Source of the DNA: Rhizobium mesosinicum
GTDB lineage: Bacteria > Pseudomonadota > Alphaproteobacteria > Rhizobiales > Rhizobiaceae
DNA length: 64,000 bases
Direction: 5' to 3'
Assembly (NCBI RefSeq): GCF_019511345.1
Contig: NZ_JAEUAK010000005.1
Span: 434,001 to 498,000 of the forward strand
Shown here: positions 55,362 through 64,000 of the stretch, one piece after another
How the letters are laid out: each line of letters opens with the position of its first letter
Numbering within the stretch: position 1 is the stretch's first letter
Translations under genes and position numbers: made by a program
The notes under the pieces: model-generated
The model's input: only the letters and a program-made list of their open reading frames with translations
Database searches by the model: none
What the model was told of the DNA's origin: nothing

Positions 55362-55421
55362 AAAAAACTCCCGCTACGCCACATTCAACGAATACACCGG
55401 GCCGAATGTGGGCGATAGCGG
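55362..55421 (-). terminator. nrdHIEF terminator overlapping cyclase start region
   Basis: On the minus strand CCGCTATCGCCCACATTC and GAATGTGGCGTAGCGG pair over 16 bases with two single-base bulges, then GAG and six T. The T-run touches the ATG of the cyclase gene, so its leader and the terminator are the same sequence. Confidence 0.75.
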
Positions 55422-55454
55422 ACCGAATGATAAGAGGCTTCGCAAAGATAAACC

Positions 55455-56459
<1,005 letters not shown>

Positions 56460-56468
56460 CTATCGGAG

Positions 56469-56569
56469 CCCCCTCACCCTGCCCTCTTCCCGAGGGGAGA
56501 GGGGACGTCGCGCCTGCCGCAGATGTCTTCTCCCCATCGCGGAGAAGGTGCCGGCAGGCGGATGAGGGG
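56469..56569. repeat. Composite palindromic repeat between nrdE and nrdF
   Basis: Bounded by CCCCTCA and TGAGGGG. Contains one hairpin of CCCTCTTCCC/GGGAGAGGG type (about 56482-56503) and a second with arms CGCCTGCCG (56511-56519) and CGGCAGGCG (56552-56560) around CTTCTCC/GGAGAAG. I recognise this as the REP-like intergenic element abundant in Rhizobiaceae. Its position inside an operon may affect the NrdE:NrdF ratio. Confidence 0.75.
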
Positions 56570-56603
56570 ACCGCTCGCTCAAAGGCTCGCGGCCGAAATC
56601 AAC

Positions 56604-58772
56604 TCACAGCGTACAAGACACACAACCCTGCACCTCGGTGCCGGATAGCGCCATCTGGCGAAGGCGGACGTAATAGATCGTCTTGATACCCTTTTTCCAG
56701 GCATAGATCTGGGCGCGGTTGATGTCGCGCGTCGTTGCTGTATCGCGGAAGAACAGCGTCAGCGACAGGCCCTGGTCGACATGCTGGGTGGCTGCCGCAT
56801 AGGTATCGATGATCTTTTCCGGCCCGATCTCGTAAGCATCCTCGTAATAATCGAGATTGTCGTTGGTCATGAACGGCGCCGGATAATAGACGCGGCCGAT
56901 CTTGCCCTCCTTGCGGATCTCGATCTTAGAGACGATCGGATGGATCGAGGAGGTCGAGTGGTTGATATAGGAGATCGAGCCGGTCGGCGGCACCGCCTGC
57001 AGGTTCTGGTTATAGAGGCCCGAAGCCATCACGGCCTTCTTCAGTTCCAGCCAGTCTTCCTGCGTCGGGATATGAATGCCGGCATCGTCGAACAGCGACT
57101 GAACCTTCTCGGTCGCCGGCTTCCATTCCTGCTCGGTATATTTGTCGAAATATTCGCCCGAGGCATATTTCGATTTCTCGAAGCCCTTGAAGCTTGAACC
57201 GCGCTCAGCCGCCAGGCGATTAGAAGCGCGGATCGCGTAATAGGTAACCGTATAAAAATAGATATTGGTGAAATCGACGCCTTCCTCCGAACCGTAATGG
57301 ACACGCTCGCGGGCGAGGTAACCATGCAGGTTCATCTGGCCAAGACCGATCGCGTGGCTGTCGTCATTGCCCTTCTCGATCGAGGGAACCGACGAGATAT
57401 GACTCATGTCGGAAACGGCGGTCAGTGCACGGATCGCGGTCTCGATCGTCTTGCCGAAATTGGATGAATCCATCGCCATGGCGATGTTCAGAGATCCGAG
57501 ATTGCAGGAGATATCCTTGCCGAGATGCTTGTAGGACAGGTCGTCGTTGAATTCGCTGGCCTCGCTCACCTGCAGGATTTCCGAGCAGAGGTTGCTCATG
57601 CTGATACGCCCGGCAATCGGGTTTGCCCGGTTCACCGTGTCTTCGAACATGATGTAGGGGTAGCCGCTCTCGAACTGAATTTCGGCGATCACCTGGAAGA
57701 ATTCACGCGCCTTGATCTTCCTCTTGGTGATACGGGCGTCCGCCACCATCTCGCGATACTTTTCCGTCACGGAGATTTCGGTGAAGGGCACGCCATAGAC
57801 CCGCTCCACGTCATAGGGCGAGAAGAGGTACATATCCTCGTTGTTCTTGGCGAGCTCGAAGGTGATATCGGGCACGACGACCCCAAGCGACAAGGTCTTG
57901 ATGCGGATCTTCTCGTCGGCATTTTCACGCTTGGTATCGAGGAAGCGCATGATATCGGGGTGGTGCGCGTTGAGATAGACTGCACCGGCCCCTTGCCGCG
58001 CACCAAGCTGATTGGCATAGGAAAACGAATCTTCGAGCAGTTTCATGACGGGAATAATGCCGGAAGACTGGTTTTCGATCTGCTTGATCGGCGCACCAGC
58101 CTCGCGGATATTCGTCAGCGACAGCGCGACACCGCCGCCGCGCTTGGAAAGCTGCAGCGCCGAATTGATGGAGCGGCCGATCGATTCCATATTGTCTTCG
58201 ACACGCAGCAGGAAGCACGAGACGAGTTCACCGCGCTGCTTCTTGCCGGCATTGAGGAAAGTCGGCGTTGCCGGCTGGAAACGGCCGGTAACGATCTCTT
58301 CCATCAGATCGCGGGCAAGCTGCTCGTTGCCTCTGGCAAGCGCCAGCGCCACCATGCAGATTCGGTCTTCGTAGCGCTCCAGGTAGCGCTTACCGTCGAA
58401 GGTCTTCAGCGTGTAGCTGGTGTAATATTTGAAGGCGCCGAGGAAGGTCGGGAAACGGAATTTCTTGGCATAAGCTTCGTCGAACAGGTCGCGGACGAAA
58501 TTGAAGGAATATTGATCGAGGACCTCCTGTTCGTAATAGCCTTCGCTCACCAGATAATCGAGCTTCTCCCGGAGATTATGGAAGAACACGGTGTTCTGGT
58601 TCACATGCTGCAGGAAATACTGCTTGGCCGCCATGCGATCCTTGTCGAGCTGGATCTTGCCCTCATCGTCATAGAGGTTCAGCATCGCGTTCAGCGCATG
58701 ATAATCCAGCGCTTCCACGGCCTTTAGCGGCTTTGCGCCCGCATCCCGCGTCAGGTTTGTTCCCGTGTCCAA
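56604..58772 (-). CDS. nrdE: Class Ib ribonucleotide reductase alpha subunit
   Basis: Catalytic subunit reducing ribonucleoside diphosphates, about 722 aa (E. coli NrdE 714). Visible are [20 protein letters not shown], substrate-site [44 protein letters not shown], catalytic NLCSEILQV and the C-terminal redox pair in [10 protein letters not shown]. The N-terminal ATP cone of class Ia is absent, as expected for class Ib. The start is uncertain: TTG 58772 fits family length and overlaps nrdI by 22 bases; the frame is open further upstream inside nrdI. Confidence 0.93.
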   Translation of the reverse strand: MDTGTNLTRDAGAKPLKAVEALDYHALNAMLNLYDDEGKIQLDKDRMAAKQYFLQHVNQNTVFFHNLREKLDYLVSEGYYEQEVLDQYSFNFVRDLFDEAYAKKFRFPTFLGAFKYYTSYTLKTFDGKRYLERYEDRICMVALALARGNEQLARDLMEEIVTGRFQPATPTFLNAGKKQRGELVSCFLLRVEDNMESIGRSINSALQLSKRGGGVALSLTNIREAGAPIKQIENQSSGIIPVMKLLEDSFSYANQLGARQGAGAVYLNAHHPDIMRFLDTKRENADEKIRIKTLSLGVVVPDITFELAKNNEDMYLFSPYDVERVYGVPFTEISVTEKYREMVADARITKRKIKAREFFQVIAEIQFESGYPYIMFEDTVNRANPIAGRISMSNLCSEILQVSEASEFNDDLSYKHLGKDISCNLGSLNIAMAMDSSNFGKTIETAIRALTAVSDMSHISSVPSIEKGNDDSHAIGLGQMNLHGYLARERVHYGSEEGVDFTNIYFYTVTYYAIRASNRLAAERGSSFKGFEKSKYASGEYFDKYTEQEWKPATEKVQSLFDDAGIHIPTQEDWLELKKAVMASGLYNQNLQAVPPTGSISYINHSTSSIHPIVSKIEIRKEGKIGRVYYPAPFMTNDNLDYYEDAYEIGPEKIIDTYAAATQHVDQGLSLTLFFRDTATTRDINRAQIYAWKKGIKTIYYVRLRQMALSGTEVQGCVSCTL

Positions 58773-59152
58773 AATCGTCCCATCCCGTCTTTGACATTGG
58801 CGACATCCTCTGCAGTCCCCAGAAGCTCGAACCTGTAGAGGTAAGGCACCTGGCATTTCTGCGAGATCACGTCGCCGGCAAGCCCGTAGGTCTCGCCGAA
58901 ATTGCTGTTGCCCGCGGCAATCACGCCGCGGATGTTGGAGCGGTTTTCCGCATCGTTGAGGAAACGGACCACCTGCCTGGGCACGGCACCTTTTCCGCCG
59001 TCACCGCAATAAGTGGGCGAGATCAGCACAAAGGGTTCGCGAATGTGGATGTCTTCAGCGCCAGCGGGAATGCGCGCCGCGCGCAGTCCCAGCTTCTCGA
59101 CAAAGCGATGGGTATTCTCGGACCGGCTGGAATAATAGACGATCAGACCCAC
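58751..59152 (-). CDS. nrdI: NrdI flavodoxin-like activator
   Basis: A 133-aa flavodoxin-like protein that supplies oxidant for the manganese cofactor of NrdF. N-terminal [17 protein letters not shown] is the FMN phosphate loop; then [26 protein letters not shown] and [22 protein letters not shown], conserved in NrdI. Starts with GTG 59152, 13 bases after the nrdH stop, behind a weak GGAAA site. Its 3' end overlaps the nrdE start. Confidence 0.93.
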   Translation of the reverse strand: MGLIVYYSSRSENTHRFVEKLGLRAARIPAGAEDIHIREPFVLISPTYCGDGGKGAVPRQVVRFLNDAENRSNIRGVIAAGNSNFGETYGLAGDVISQKCQVPYLYRFELLGTAEDVANVKDGMGRFWTREQT

Positions 59153-59165
59153 CGCTTTTTTCCAA

Positions 59166-59390
59166 TCAGGAGAGGGCGCTGATCATATCGGGACGGAAGC
59201 CCGCCCAGTGGTGCTCGCCGGCAACGACGACCGGAACCTGCATGTAGCCCATGCCGCGCACCCGATCGAGCGCGTCGGCATCCTCGGAGATATCGATGAT
59301 TTCATACTCGACGCCCAGGCGGTCGAGGGCGCGATAGGTAGCGGTGCACTGAACGCAGGCAGGCTTGCTGTAAACGGTAACGCTCATCAT
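59166..59390 (-). CDS. nrdH: NrdH glutaredoxin-like electron donor
   Basis: A 74-aa thioredoxin-fold reductant for NrdEF. Redox motif CVQC in [25 protein letters not shown], cis-Pro region MQVPVVVAG and ending [12 protein letters not shown] are NrdH hallmarks. Two ATGs (59390, 59387) share the ribosome site CGAGGAAC; either is acceptable. First gene of nrdH-nrdI-nrdE-nrdF. The long 5' leader, about 475 bases, carries a cobalamin riboswitch. Confidence 0.94.
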   Translation of the reverse strand: MMSVTVYSKPACVQCTATYRALDRLGVEYEIIDISEDADALDRVRGMGYMQVPVVVAGEHHWAGFRPDMISALS

Positions 59391-59413
59391 GTTCCTCGTG
59401 ATGTCAATGGATT

Positions 59414-59452
59414 CCGGACGCAGGAGTAGGATCGGGCGCCTGCGGCGTCCGG
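59414..59452 (-). promoter_or_regulatory. Hairpin just before nrdH
   Basis: On the minus strand CCGGACGC(CGC)AGG pairs with CCTGCGTCCGG, an 11-bp stem with a three-base bulge. It ends 23 bases before the nrdH ATG, without a U-run, and may act with the riboswitch or leader ORF on nrdH translation. Confidence 0.45.
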
Positions 59453-59502
59453 GGCAACGTTTAAGAATGATCTGACAAAGTCGGCGCTTTACACGCCAGG
59501 CA

Positions 59503-59622
59503 TTATCCTCTGCGGAATCTGCGCGGGCGGCGGTTTTGATACTCTCGACATGACTTCAACCCCGAAGTGCTCATGCGGAAGTGCGAGGCAGCGTAACAGG
59601 CACGGATAGATTCCGCATTCAT
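59503..59622 (-). CDS. Candidate 39-aa leader peptide in nrd 5' UTR
   Basis: Between the riboswitch and nrdH the minus strand has ATG 59622 with GGAAGG eight bases before it and 39 codons ending in TAA. The peptide starts MNAESIRACYAASHFRMSTS and ends in the Arg-rich RRPRRFRRG. It starts 46 bases after the riboswitch, so it could be its direct translational target. No family recognised; no proof of translation. Confidence 0.35.
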   Translation of the reverse strand: MNAESIRACYAASHFRMSTSGLKSCREYQNRRPRRFRRG

Positions 59623-59667
59623 ACACGCGACCTTCCGGACACCCCGCCCGTGGACGTTTTATTCAAG

Positions 59668-59858
59668 GCAGGTCTCCTGGCTTACGGGTCGAAGCCCCTG
59701 CCCCAGCCTTCCCAAAGCCTCATGCTTCAGTGACCTGAAATCGGACAGTTGCTCGCCGCTTACAGTTGCGGGGGCAGCTCCGGCCTTGTCGCGCCCTCAT
59801 GGCAAAACGCACCGTATTCCCATCTTAGCCTGCGATCCCTAGCGAATCGAAGGAACCT
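59668..59858 (-). ncRNA. Cobalamin riboswitch controlling nrdHIEF
   Basis: Read on the minus strand, the conserved B12-element blocks occur in order: GGGAATACGGTG, GCTGCCCCCGCAACTGTAAGC, TCACTG with GGGAAGG, and the B12 box AGCCAGGAGACCTGCC (59668-59683). It lies in the leader of the B12-independent class Ib reductase. In bacteria that also possess the B12-dependent class II enzyme NrdJ, adenosylcobalamin is known to switch off the B12-independent one. No intrinsic terminator is seen after it, so translational or other control is likely. Confidence 0.93.
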
Positions 59859-59861
59859 TGA

Positions 59862-59877
59862 ACACTAGATATAGTAC
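59862..59877 (-). promoter_or_regulatory. NrdR box
   Basis: On the minus strand GTACTATATCTAGTGT matches the NrdR-box consensus (acaCwAtATaTwGtgt) at about 13 of 16 positions. It overlaps the nrdH -10 element. NrdR is the ATP/dATP-sensing repressor of reductase genes. A second, usually paired box 31 bases away is not evident. Confidence 0.7.
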
Positions 59878-59898
59878 GCGAATCCCGGTTTGCGTCAA
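59871..59898 (-). promoter_or_regulatory. nrdHIEF promoter
   Basis: Minus strand -35 TTGACG (59893-59898), 16-base spacer, -10 TACTAT (59871-59876). Transcription would begin near 59862-59865, just ahead of the riboswitch. Confidence 0.7.
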
Positions 59899-60184
59899 CA
59901 GATGGTTTGTGCATCGCGTTACGGCATGTTTGAAATCACTGCATTCCTGTGAAGAACGTGGTTAACCGATGATTAAAGAAAGCAGGCTGTGGAGAAGGCC
60001 CCAAGGAAGAGAATCGGACTGTAACCGGCTCTGCGATTTTCGATTCCCGATTCATGCCCGGCTCGCGGACGGGGGCATCGCGCAATAGGCCGACTTTGTA
60101 TTCGGGGCAGCCTCGGTTTCGGCAGATCCCGGAACAACCATGCCACAGGCGCGCACCTTCCTCACACTGCTAAAATGACAAACT
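59899..60184. other. Intergenic region between nrd promoter and P-type ATPase gene
   Basis: About 286 bases with no supported gene. TTAA-N7-TTAA (59962-59976) resembles a CtrA site. A 39-codon frame from 59969 lacks a ribosome site. No clear terminator for the P-type ATPase gene is seen. Confidence 0.45.
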
Positions 60185-62443
60185 TTACGTCTTCATCTGG
60201 AGAAGACGAAGCGCGTTCATCGTCACCAATACGGTCGCGCCCGTATCGGCAAGGATCGCCGGCCACAGGCCGGTAATGCCGGCAATAGTGGTGCCGAGGA
60301 ACACCGCCTTCAGCCCGAGAGCCATGGTGATGTTCTGCATGACGTTGCGCATCGTCCGCTTCGAGAGCTCGATCATGCGGGCGACATCGCCGACCCGTCC
60401 ATGCAGCACAGCCGCATCCGCCGTCTCCAGCGCCACGTCGGTGCCACCACCCATGGCGATGCCGACATCGGCGGCGGCAAGCGCCGGCGCGTCATTGATG
60501 CCGTCACCGACCTTGGCGACGAACAGCCCTTCGCGCCTGAGTTCGCCGACGATGCGCTGCTTGTCCTGCGGCAGCAACTCACCGCGCCAGTCGATGCCGA
60601 GATCGCCGGCAACGGCGGCCGCCGTGCGCTTATTGTCGCCGGTCAGCATGATGGCACGCACACCTGATGCCTTCAGCGTCGCAAGCCCGCTCTTGGCGTC
60701 TTCGCGCGGTTCGTCGCGCATGGCGATCAGCCCGGCAGCGACGCCATCGACAAGCAGTACCGAAACGCTCTTGCCCGCGCCGTTCAAAACAGCAACCTGC
60801 TGATCCTGCTCGGCATTCAGTACGCCGCGCTCGCGCGTTGCCGGCGGCGACAGAAGATCGAGCGTCTCGCCACCAACCTTGCCAGTCATGCCCTTGCCAG
60901 GCAGTGCCTCCAGCTCGAAAGCCGGCGGCACTGGTACGCCATTAGCCTTGGCGCGGTTGAGGATCGCGAGCGCCAGCGGGTGGCTGGAACCCTGCTCCAG
61001 CACCGCAGCCCGCGACAGCACCTGCGCCTCCGTGCGTCCGTAGCCAATGATATCGGTGACCTGCGGTTTGCCTTCGGTCAGCGTTCCGGTCTTATCAAAT
61101 GCGACCGCCGTTACCTTGCCAAGCGATTCCAGAACCGCCCCGCCCTTCATCAGCAACCCGCGGCGCGCCCCCGCCGACAGCGAAGCGGCAATGGCTGCGG
61201 GCGTGGAAATGACCAACGCGCAGGGGCAGCCGATCAGCAGGATCGCAAGGCCCTTGTATATCCATTCACCCCATGCCCCACCTATCAGCACCGGTGGCAG
61301 AACCGCCACCAGAGCCGCCACGACCACAACACCAGGCGTATAATAACGCGAGAACCGGTCGATGAAGCGCTCGGTCGGCGCCTTGGATTCCTGCGCCTCC
61401 TCCACCAGCTTGACGACGCGGGCGATCGTATTGTCCGCGGCAGCGGCCGTTACGCGGACGCGCAACGCCGCATCTCCATTGACCGTGCCGGCAAAGACCG
61501 TCTCGCCCGCGCCCTTGCGCACCGGCGTGCTTTCGCCCGTTACCGGTGCTTCATCGATGGCACTTTCACCGGAGAGAATTGTGCCGTCGGCTGAAATCCG
61601 ATCTCCCGGCCGCACGAGAATGACAGAACCAACTGCGAGCGTCTCGGCCGGCACTTCCTTCACCTCACCGCTTGCCTCAAGAAGCGCGTTCTTCGGCACC
61701 AGCGTCGTCAACGACTGGATGCTGGCGCGCGCTTTGCCGGCGGCGACCCCTTCCAACAATTCACCGACGAGGAAGAGGAAAACGACTGTCGCCGCTTCTT
61801 CCCCGGCATCGATGATGACAGCGCCGACGGCGGCAATCGTCATGAGCATCTCGATAGAGAAAGGTGTACCGGAAAGTGCCGCCATGATCGCGCGGCGCGC
61901 GATCGGCACAAGCCCGACCAGCATAGCGACGATGAAGGTATAGGAAGCGATCGAGGGCACCAGATGGCCCAGCACATATGCAACGACGAGCGCAAAGCCG
62001 GAGAGGATCGTCGACCGTCCCTTCTTGCTCTGCCACCAAGAGCCTGCCATCGGGCCGTGATCATGGCCATGCAGGCCCGGGACATCCTCGGCGCCATGCG
62101 AATGCTCGTGACTGGATCGGTCGCGAGCTTCATGGTCGTGGTGATCATGATCCTCATGCCCATGATCGTGGTTTTCATGGACATGATCATGGCCGGCCTT
62201 GCGATCACGAACGGGGGCCTTACCGGTGAGTGGAGCGACCGAATAGCCGAGCCCGGTCACTTTCTTCTCGATTGCCCTGAGATCGCTGCTGCCGTCGTGG
62301 CGCACGGTCATTGTACCCGCCGTCACCGAAACGGAGACATCCTCGACCCCGTCCATACGCCTGACGGCCATATCGATTTTCGTCGCGCAGGCGGCACAAT
62401 CCATGCCACCGACCCTATACCGTGCCTGTGCTGCTTCGCTCAT
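60185..62443 (-). CDS. Heavy-metal P-type ATPase (Zn/Cd/Pb exporter type)
   Basis: P1B ATPase, 752 aa. N-terminal HMA domain with GMDCAACATKID, then a linker (about residues 85-135) with some 20 His and many Asp/Glu. Membrane part with the metal-site motif IGCPCALVISTPAAI (CPC), phosphorylation site DKTGTLTEG, TGDNKRTA and VGDGINDAPALAAADVGIAMGGGTDVALETAD. CPC and the ending GATVLVTMNALRLLQMK with Asp in LADTGATV point to the ZntA (Zn/Cd/Pb) rather than the Cu group. Divergent from a MerR regulator with a shared operator. Start MSEAAQARYRVGG at 62443. Confidence 0.92.
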   Translation of the reverse strand: MSEAAQARYRVGGMDCAACATKIDMAVRRMDGVEDVSVSVTAGTMTVRHDGSSDLRAIEKKVTGLGYSVAPLTGKAPVRDRKAGHDHVHENHDHGHEDHDHHDHEARDRSSHEHSHGAEDVPGLHGHDHGPMAGSWWQSKKGRSTILSGFALVVAYVLGHLVPSIASYTFIVAMLVGLVPIARRAIMAALSGTPFSIEMLMTIAAVGAVIIDAGEEAATVVFLFLVGELLEGVAAGKARASIQSLTTLVPKNALLEASGEVKEVPAETLAVGSVILVRPGDRISADGTILSGESAIDEAPVTGESTPVRKGAGETVFAGTVNGDAALRVRVTAAAADNTIARVVKLVEEAQESKAPTERFIDRFSRYYTPGVVVVAALVAVLPPVLIGGAWGEWIYKGLAILLIGCPCALVISTPAAIAASLSAGARRGLLMKGGAVLESLGKVTAVAFDKTGTLTEGKPQVTDIIGYGRTEAQVLSRAAVLEQGSSHPLALAILNRAKANGVPVPPAFELEALPGKGMTGKVGGETLDLLSPPATRERGVLNAEQDQQVAVLNGAGKSVSVLLVDGVAAGLIAMRDEPREDAKSGLATLKASGVRAIMLTGDNKRTAAAVAGDLGIDWRGELLPQDKQRIVGELRREGLFVAKVGDGINDAPALAAADVGIAMGGGTDVALETADAAVLHGRVGDVARMIELSKRTMRNVMQNITMALGLKAVFLGTTIAGITGLWPAILADTGATVLVTMNALRLLQMKT

Positions 62444-62482
62444 GATCCAGATCCTTGCTTATAGGCAGCATCCTTCCTACAT

Positions 62483-62499
62483 CCTCTAGCGACTAGAGG
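62483..62499. promoter_or_regulatory. MerR-type operator between P-type ATPase and merR genes
   Basis: CCTCTAG-CGA-CTAGAGG, a perfect 7-3-7 palindrome. On the minus strand it lies between TTGCAC (62499-62504) and TAGGAA (62474-62479), a 19-base spacer; long spacers are the hallmark of MerR-activated promoters. Confidence 0.8.
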
Positions 62500-62514
62500 T
62501 GCAAGAGGAAAATC

Positions 62515-62937
62515 ATGAAAAAGATCACCATCGGTGAAGCCGCCCGCCAGAGCGGCGTGAAGGTGCCGACGATCCGCTATTATGAGAGCATCGGCCTGCT
62601 TTCCGAACTGAGCCGTAGCGAGGGCAACCAACGCTCCTACGAACCATCAGACCTCGACCGCCTCGCCTTCATCCGCCACGCCCGCGAACTCGGCTTCGAG
62701 ATCGAGGCGATCCGCACGCTGCTTCACCTGCAAGACGATCCGCATCAGCCCTGTGCTTCCGCCGATGCCATCGCCAAGGCGCGCCTGATCGAGGTCGAGC
62801 AGCGCATCCGCAGCCTGAATGCTCTGAAGGCCGAGCTGGAACTGATGGTCGAAGGCTGCGGCCATGGCCGCGTCGATCAGTGCCGTGTCATCGAGGTGCT
62901 CGCCGATCACGGCAAGTGCGCCCATCCGCATCACTGA
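62515..62937 (+). CDS. MerR-family metal-responsive regulator (ZntR/PbrR/CadR-like)
   Basis: A 140-aa MerR regulator. HTH and wing: TIGEAARQSGVKVPTIRYYESIGLLSELSRSEGNQRSYEPSDLDRLAFIRHARELGF; dimer helix follows. Metal-site Cys residues are in PCASADAIAK, EGCGHGRVDQCRVI and GKCAHPHH, the pattern of zinc/lead/cadmium sensors rather than CueR. It should distort the operator upstream to activate the divergent ATPase gene when metal binds. AGAGGAAAA precedes ATG. Confidence 0.9.
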   Translation: MKKITIGEAARQSGVKVPTIRYYESIGLLSELSRSEGNQRSYEPSDLDRLAFIRHARELGFEIEAIRTLLHLQDDPHQPCASADAIAKARLIEVEQRIRSLNALKAELELMVEGCGHGRVDQCRVIEVLADHGKCAHPHH

Positions 62938-62975
62938 CACTTGCGCTCGTTCCCCGCCCGCGCCAAGAAGGCGCA

Positions 62976-64000
62976 ATGAAACAGAAGACGATCGCGATCA
63001 TCGGCGGCGGCCCCGCCGGCCTTTCGGCTGCCGAGGTGCTGTCGGCAACCGGCCATGCCGTTTCCGTCTATGACGCGATGCCGACCTTCGCCCGCAAATT
63101 CCTGCTCGCCGGCAAGTCCGGCCTCAACATCACGCATTCGGAAGATTTCGGGCGTTTCGCCACCCGCTTCGGTGATGCCAATGCCAGCCTCCGCACCGCC
63201 CTCGACGCCTTCACCCCGGCCGATATTCGCGCCTGGGCAGCCGGGCTCGGCACCGAAACCTTCGTCGGCTCTTCCGGCCGCGTTTTCCCTAATGCCATGA
63301 AGGCTTCGCCCCTTCTGCGGGCCTGGCTCGCCCGGCTGGAAAGCGCTGGTGTCAGCTTCTTTCCCCGCCATCGCTGGGTCGGCTTTACTGACGAGGGGCA
63401 TGCATTCGAAACGCCTGATGGCCGCAAGGTCATCTCCTGCGCTGCGACACAGTTCGCACTCGGAGGCGCCAGCTATCCGCGTCTCGGCTCGGACGCCGCC
63501 TGGGTGCCGTTATTTGTCGGACGCGGCATAACGATCGCCCCATTTCAGCCCGCCAATTGCGGCTTCGATGTCGCCTGGAGCGACCTCTTCCGTCGCTTCG
63601 CCGGACAACCGCTGAAATCGGTCACGGCAACGTCGCGCGCCGGCACATTTCCTGGCGAGTTTGTCATCACTCGACACGGCATCGAAGGCAGCCTCATCTA
63701 TGCACATTCGGCCGCCTTGCGTGATGACCTGCGGCAACATGGTCAGGCAACGCTTTCAATCGACCTCGCCCCCGGTCGCACGCTGGAGCGTCTGTCTCGT
63801 GATCTCGCCCGGCAGGGCGCTAAGTCGAGCTTCTCCAATCGCCTGCGCAAAGGCGCTGGCATCGATGGCGCAAAAGTAGCACTCTTGCGAGAGCTGTTAC
63901 CGGAAGCAAATCGATACGACCCTCAAGAACTGGCCGCCGCCATCAAAGCCTTGCCTGTCCCGCTGCTGCGCCCACGCCCCATCGCTGAGGCCATCTCGTC
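62976..64000 (+). CDS. TIGR03862/HI0933-type flavoprotein (partial, runs off window)
   Basis: At least 341 codons, no stop before the window end. N-terminal dinucleotide-binding motif IAIIGGGPAGLSAAEVLS, then FARKFLLAGKSGLNITHSE, SSGRVFPNAMKASPLLRAWLARLE and FALGGASYPRLGSDAAW: the signatures of the HI0933/BaiN-like FAD oxidoreductases (TIGR03862 subgroup). Substrate unknown. It starts 38 bases after the merR gene on the same strand; a link with metal resistance is not evident. ATG 62976 is preceded by AAGAAGG at about five bases. Confidence 0.88.
   Translation, partial: MKQKTIAIIGGGPAGLSAAEVLSATGHAVSVYDAMPTFARKFLLAGKSGLNITHSEDFGRFATRFGDANASLRTALDAFTPADIRAWAAGLGTETFVGSSGRVFPNAMKASPLLRAWLARLESAGVSFFPRHRWVGFTDEGHAFETPDGRKVISCAATQFALGGASYPRLGSDAAWVPLFVGRGITIAPFQPANCGFDVAWSDLFRRFAGQPLKSVTATSRAGTFPGEFVITRHGIEGSLIYAHSAALRDDLRQHGQATLSIDLAPGRTLERLSRDLARQGAKSSFSNRLRKGAGIDGAKVALLRELLPEANRYDPQELAAAIKALPVPLLRPRPIAEAIS

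Noticed and set aside
59969..60088. A 39-codon plus-strand frame upstream of the nrd promoter
   Set aside because: No ribosome site and no recognisable features.

Overview
The window looks like chromosomal (or chromid) DNA of a Rhizobiaceae alphaproteobacterium, most likely the Rhizobium/Agrobacterium group. The grounds are GC-rich codon use, dense sugar and polyol ABC importers of smo, thu and gts type, ExoD, a DUF1328 gene with an EcfG-like promoter, typical rhizobial intergenic palindromes, and a cobalamin riboswitch ahead of nrdHIEF. Species is not determinable from what I can see. About 58 protein genes fill nearly all the DNA. I see no rRNA, tRNA, insertion sequence, prophage or CRISPR array.

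Layout. 0.1-5.7 kb: polyamine-type ABC importer (ATPase and two permeases; the binding protein is probably just outside), a gamma-aminobutyraldehyde-type dehydrogenase and a LuxR-type regulator, together suggesting putrescine uptake and oxidation. 5.8-12.7 kb: small membrane proteins (DUF1328, DoxX, DUF1345, DUF2244, EI24/CysZ-like), transaldolase with a SorC-type regulator, an Ada-type methyltransferase and endonuclease III. 12.9-23.0 kb: an RpiR regulator converging on a polyol operon (SorC regulator, smoEFGK importer, mtlK, HAD phosphatase, pentulose kinase). 23.1-26.8 kb: ExoD, a ROK sugar kinase and a GH20 hexosaminidase. 27.1-32.7 kb: TetR-MFP-RND efflux operon and an OsmC protein. 32.8-38.7 kb: DgoR-like regulator with galactonate dehydratase, DoxX, SDR, a class III cyclase and an SMP-30 lactonase.

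38.8-48.4 kb is a glycoside locus: a five-gene operon (binding protein, two permeases, ATPase, ThuA-like protein) divergent from Gfo/Idh/MocA dehydrogenase, LacI regulator and GH2 glycosidase. ThuA/ThuB chemistry in rhizobia makes 3-keto glycosides, so this may be an oxidation-first disaccharide pathway with its own glycosidase. 48.4-54.1 kb holds a second sugar importer resembling Pseudomonas GtsABCD with its LacI regulator. 54.1-59.4 kb: a second cyclase and the class Ib ribonucleotide reductase operon nrdHIEF. 60.2-62.9 kb: a His-rich metal P-type ATPase with a divergent MerR regulator. The window ends inside a flavoprotein gene.

The most interesting features are regulatory: the nrdHIEF leader (promoter with an overlapping NrdR box, cobalamin riboswitch, candidate leader peptide, and a terminator whose U-tract abuts the next start codon); a 145-bp palindrome built from 9-base tandem repeats between convergent genes; well-formed operator palindromes or repeats for the SorC, RpiR, DgoR, LacI, TetR and MerR regulators; and hairpins between the binding-protein gene and the first permease gene in all three sugar ABC operons.
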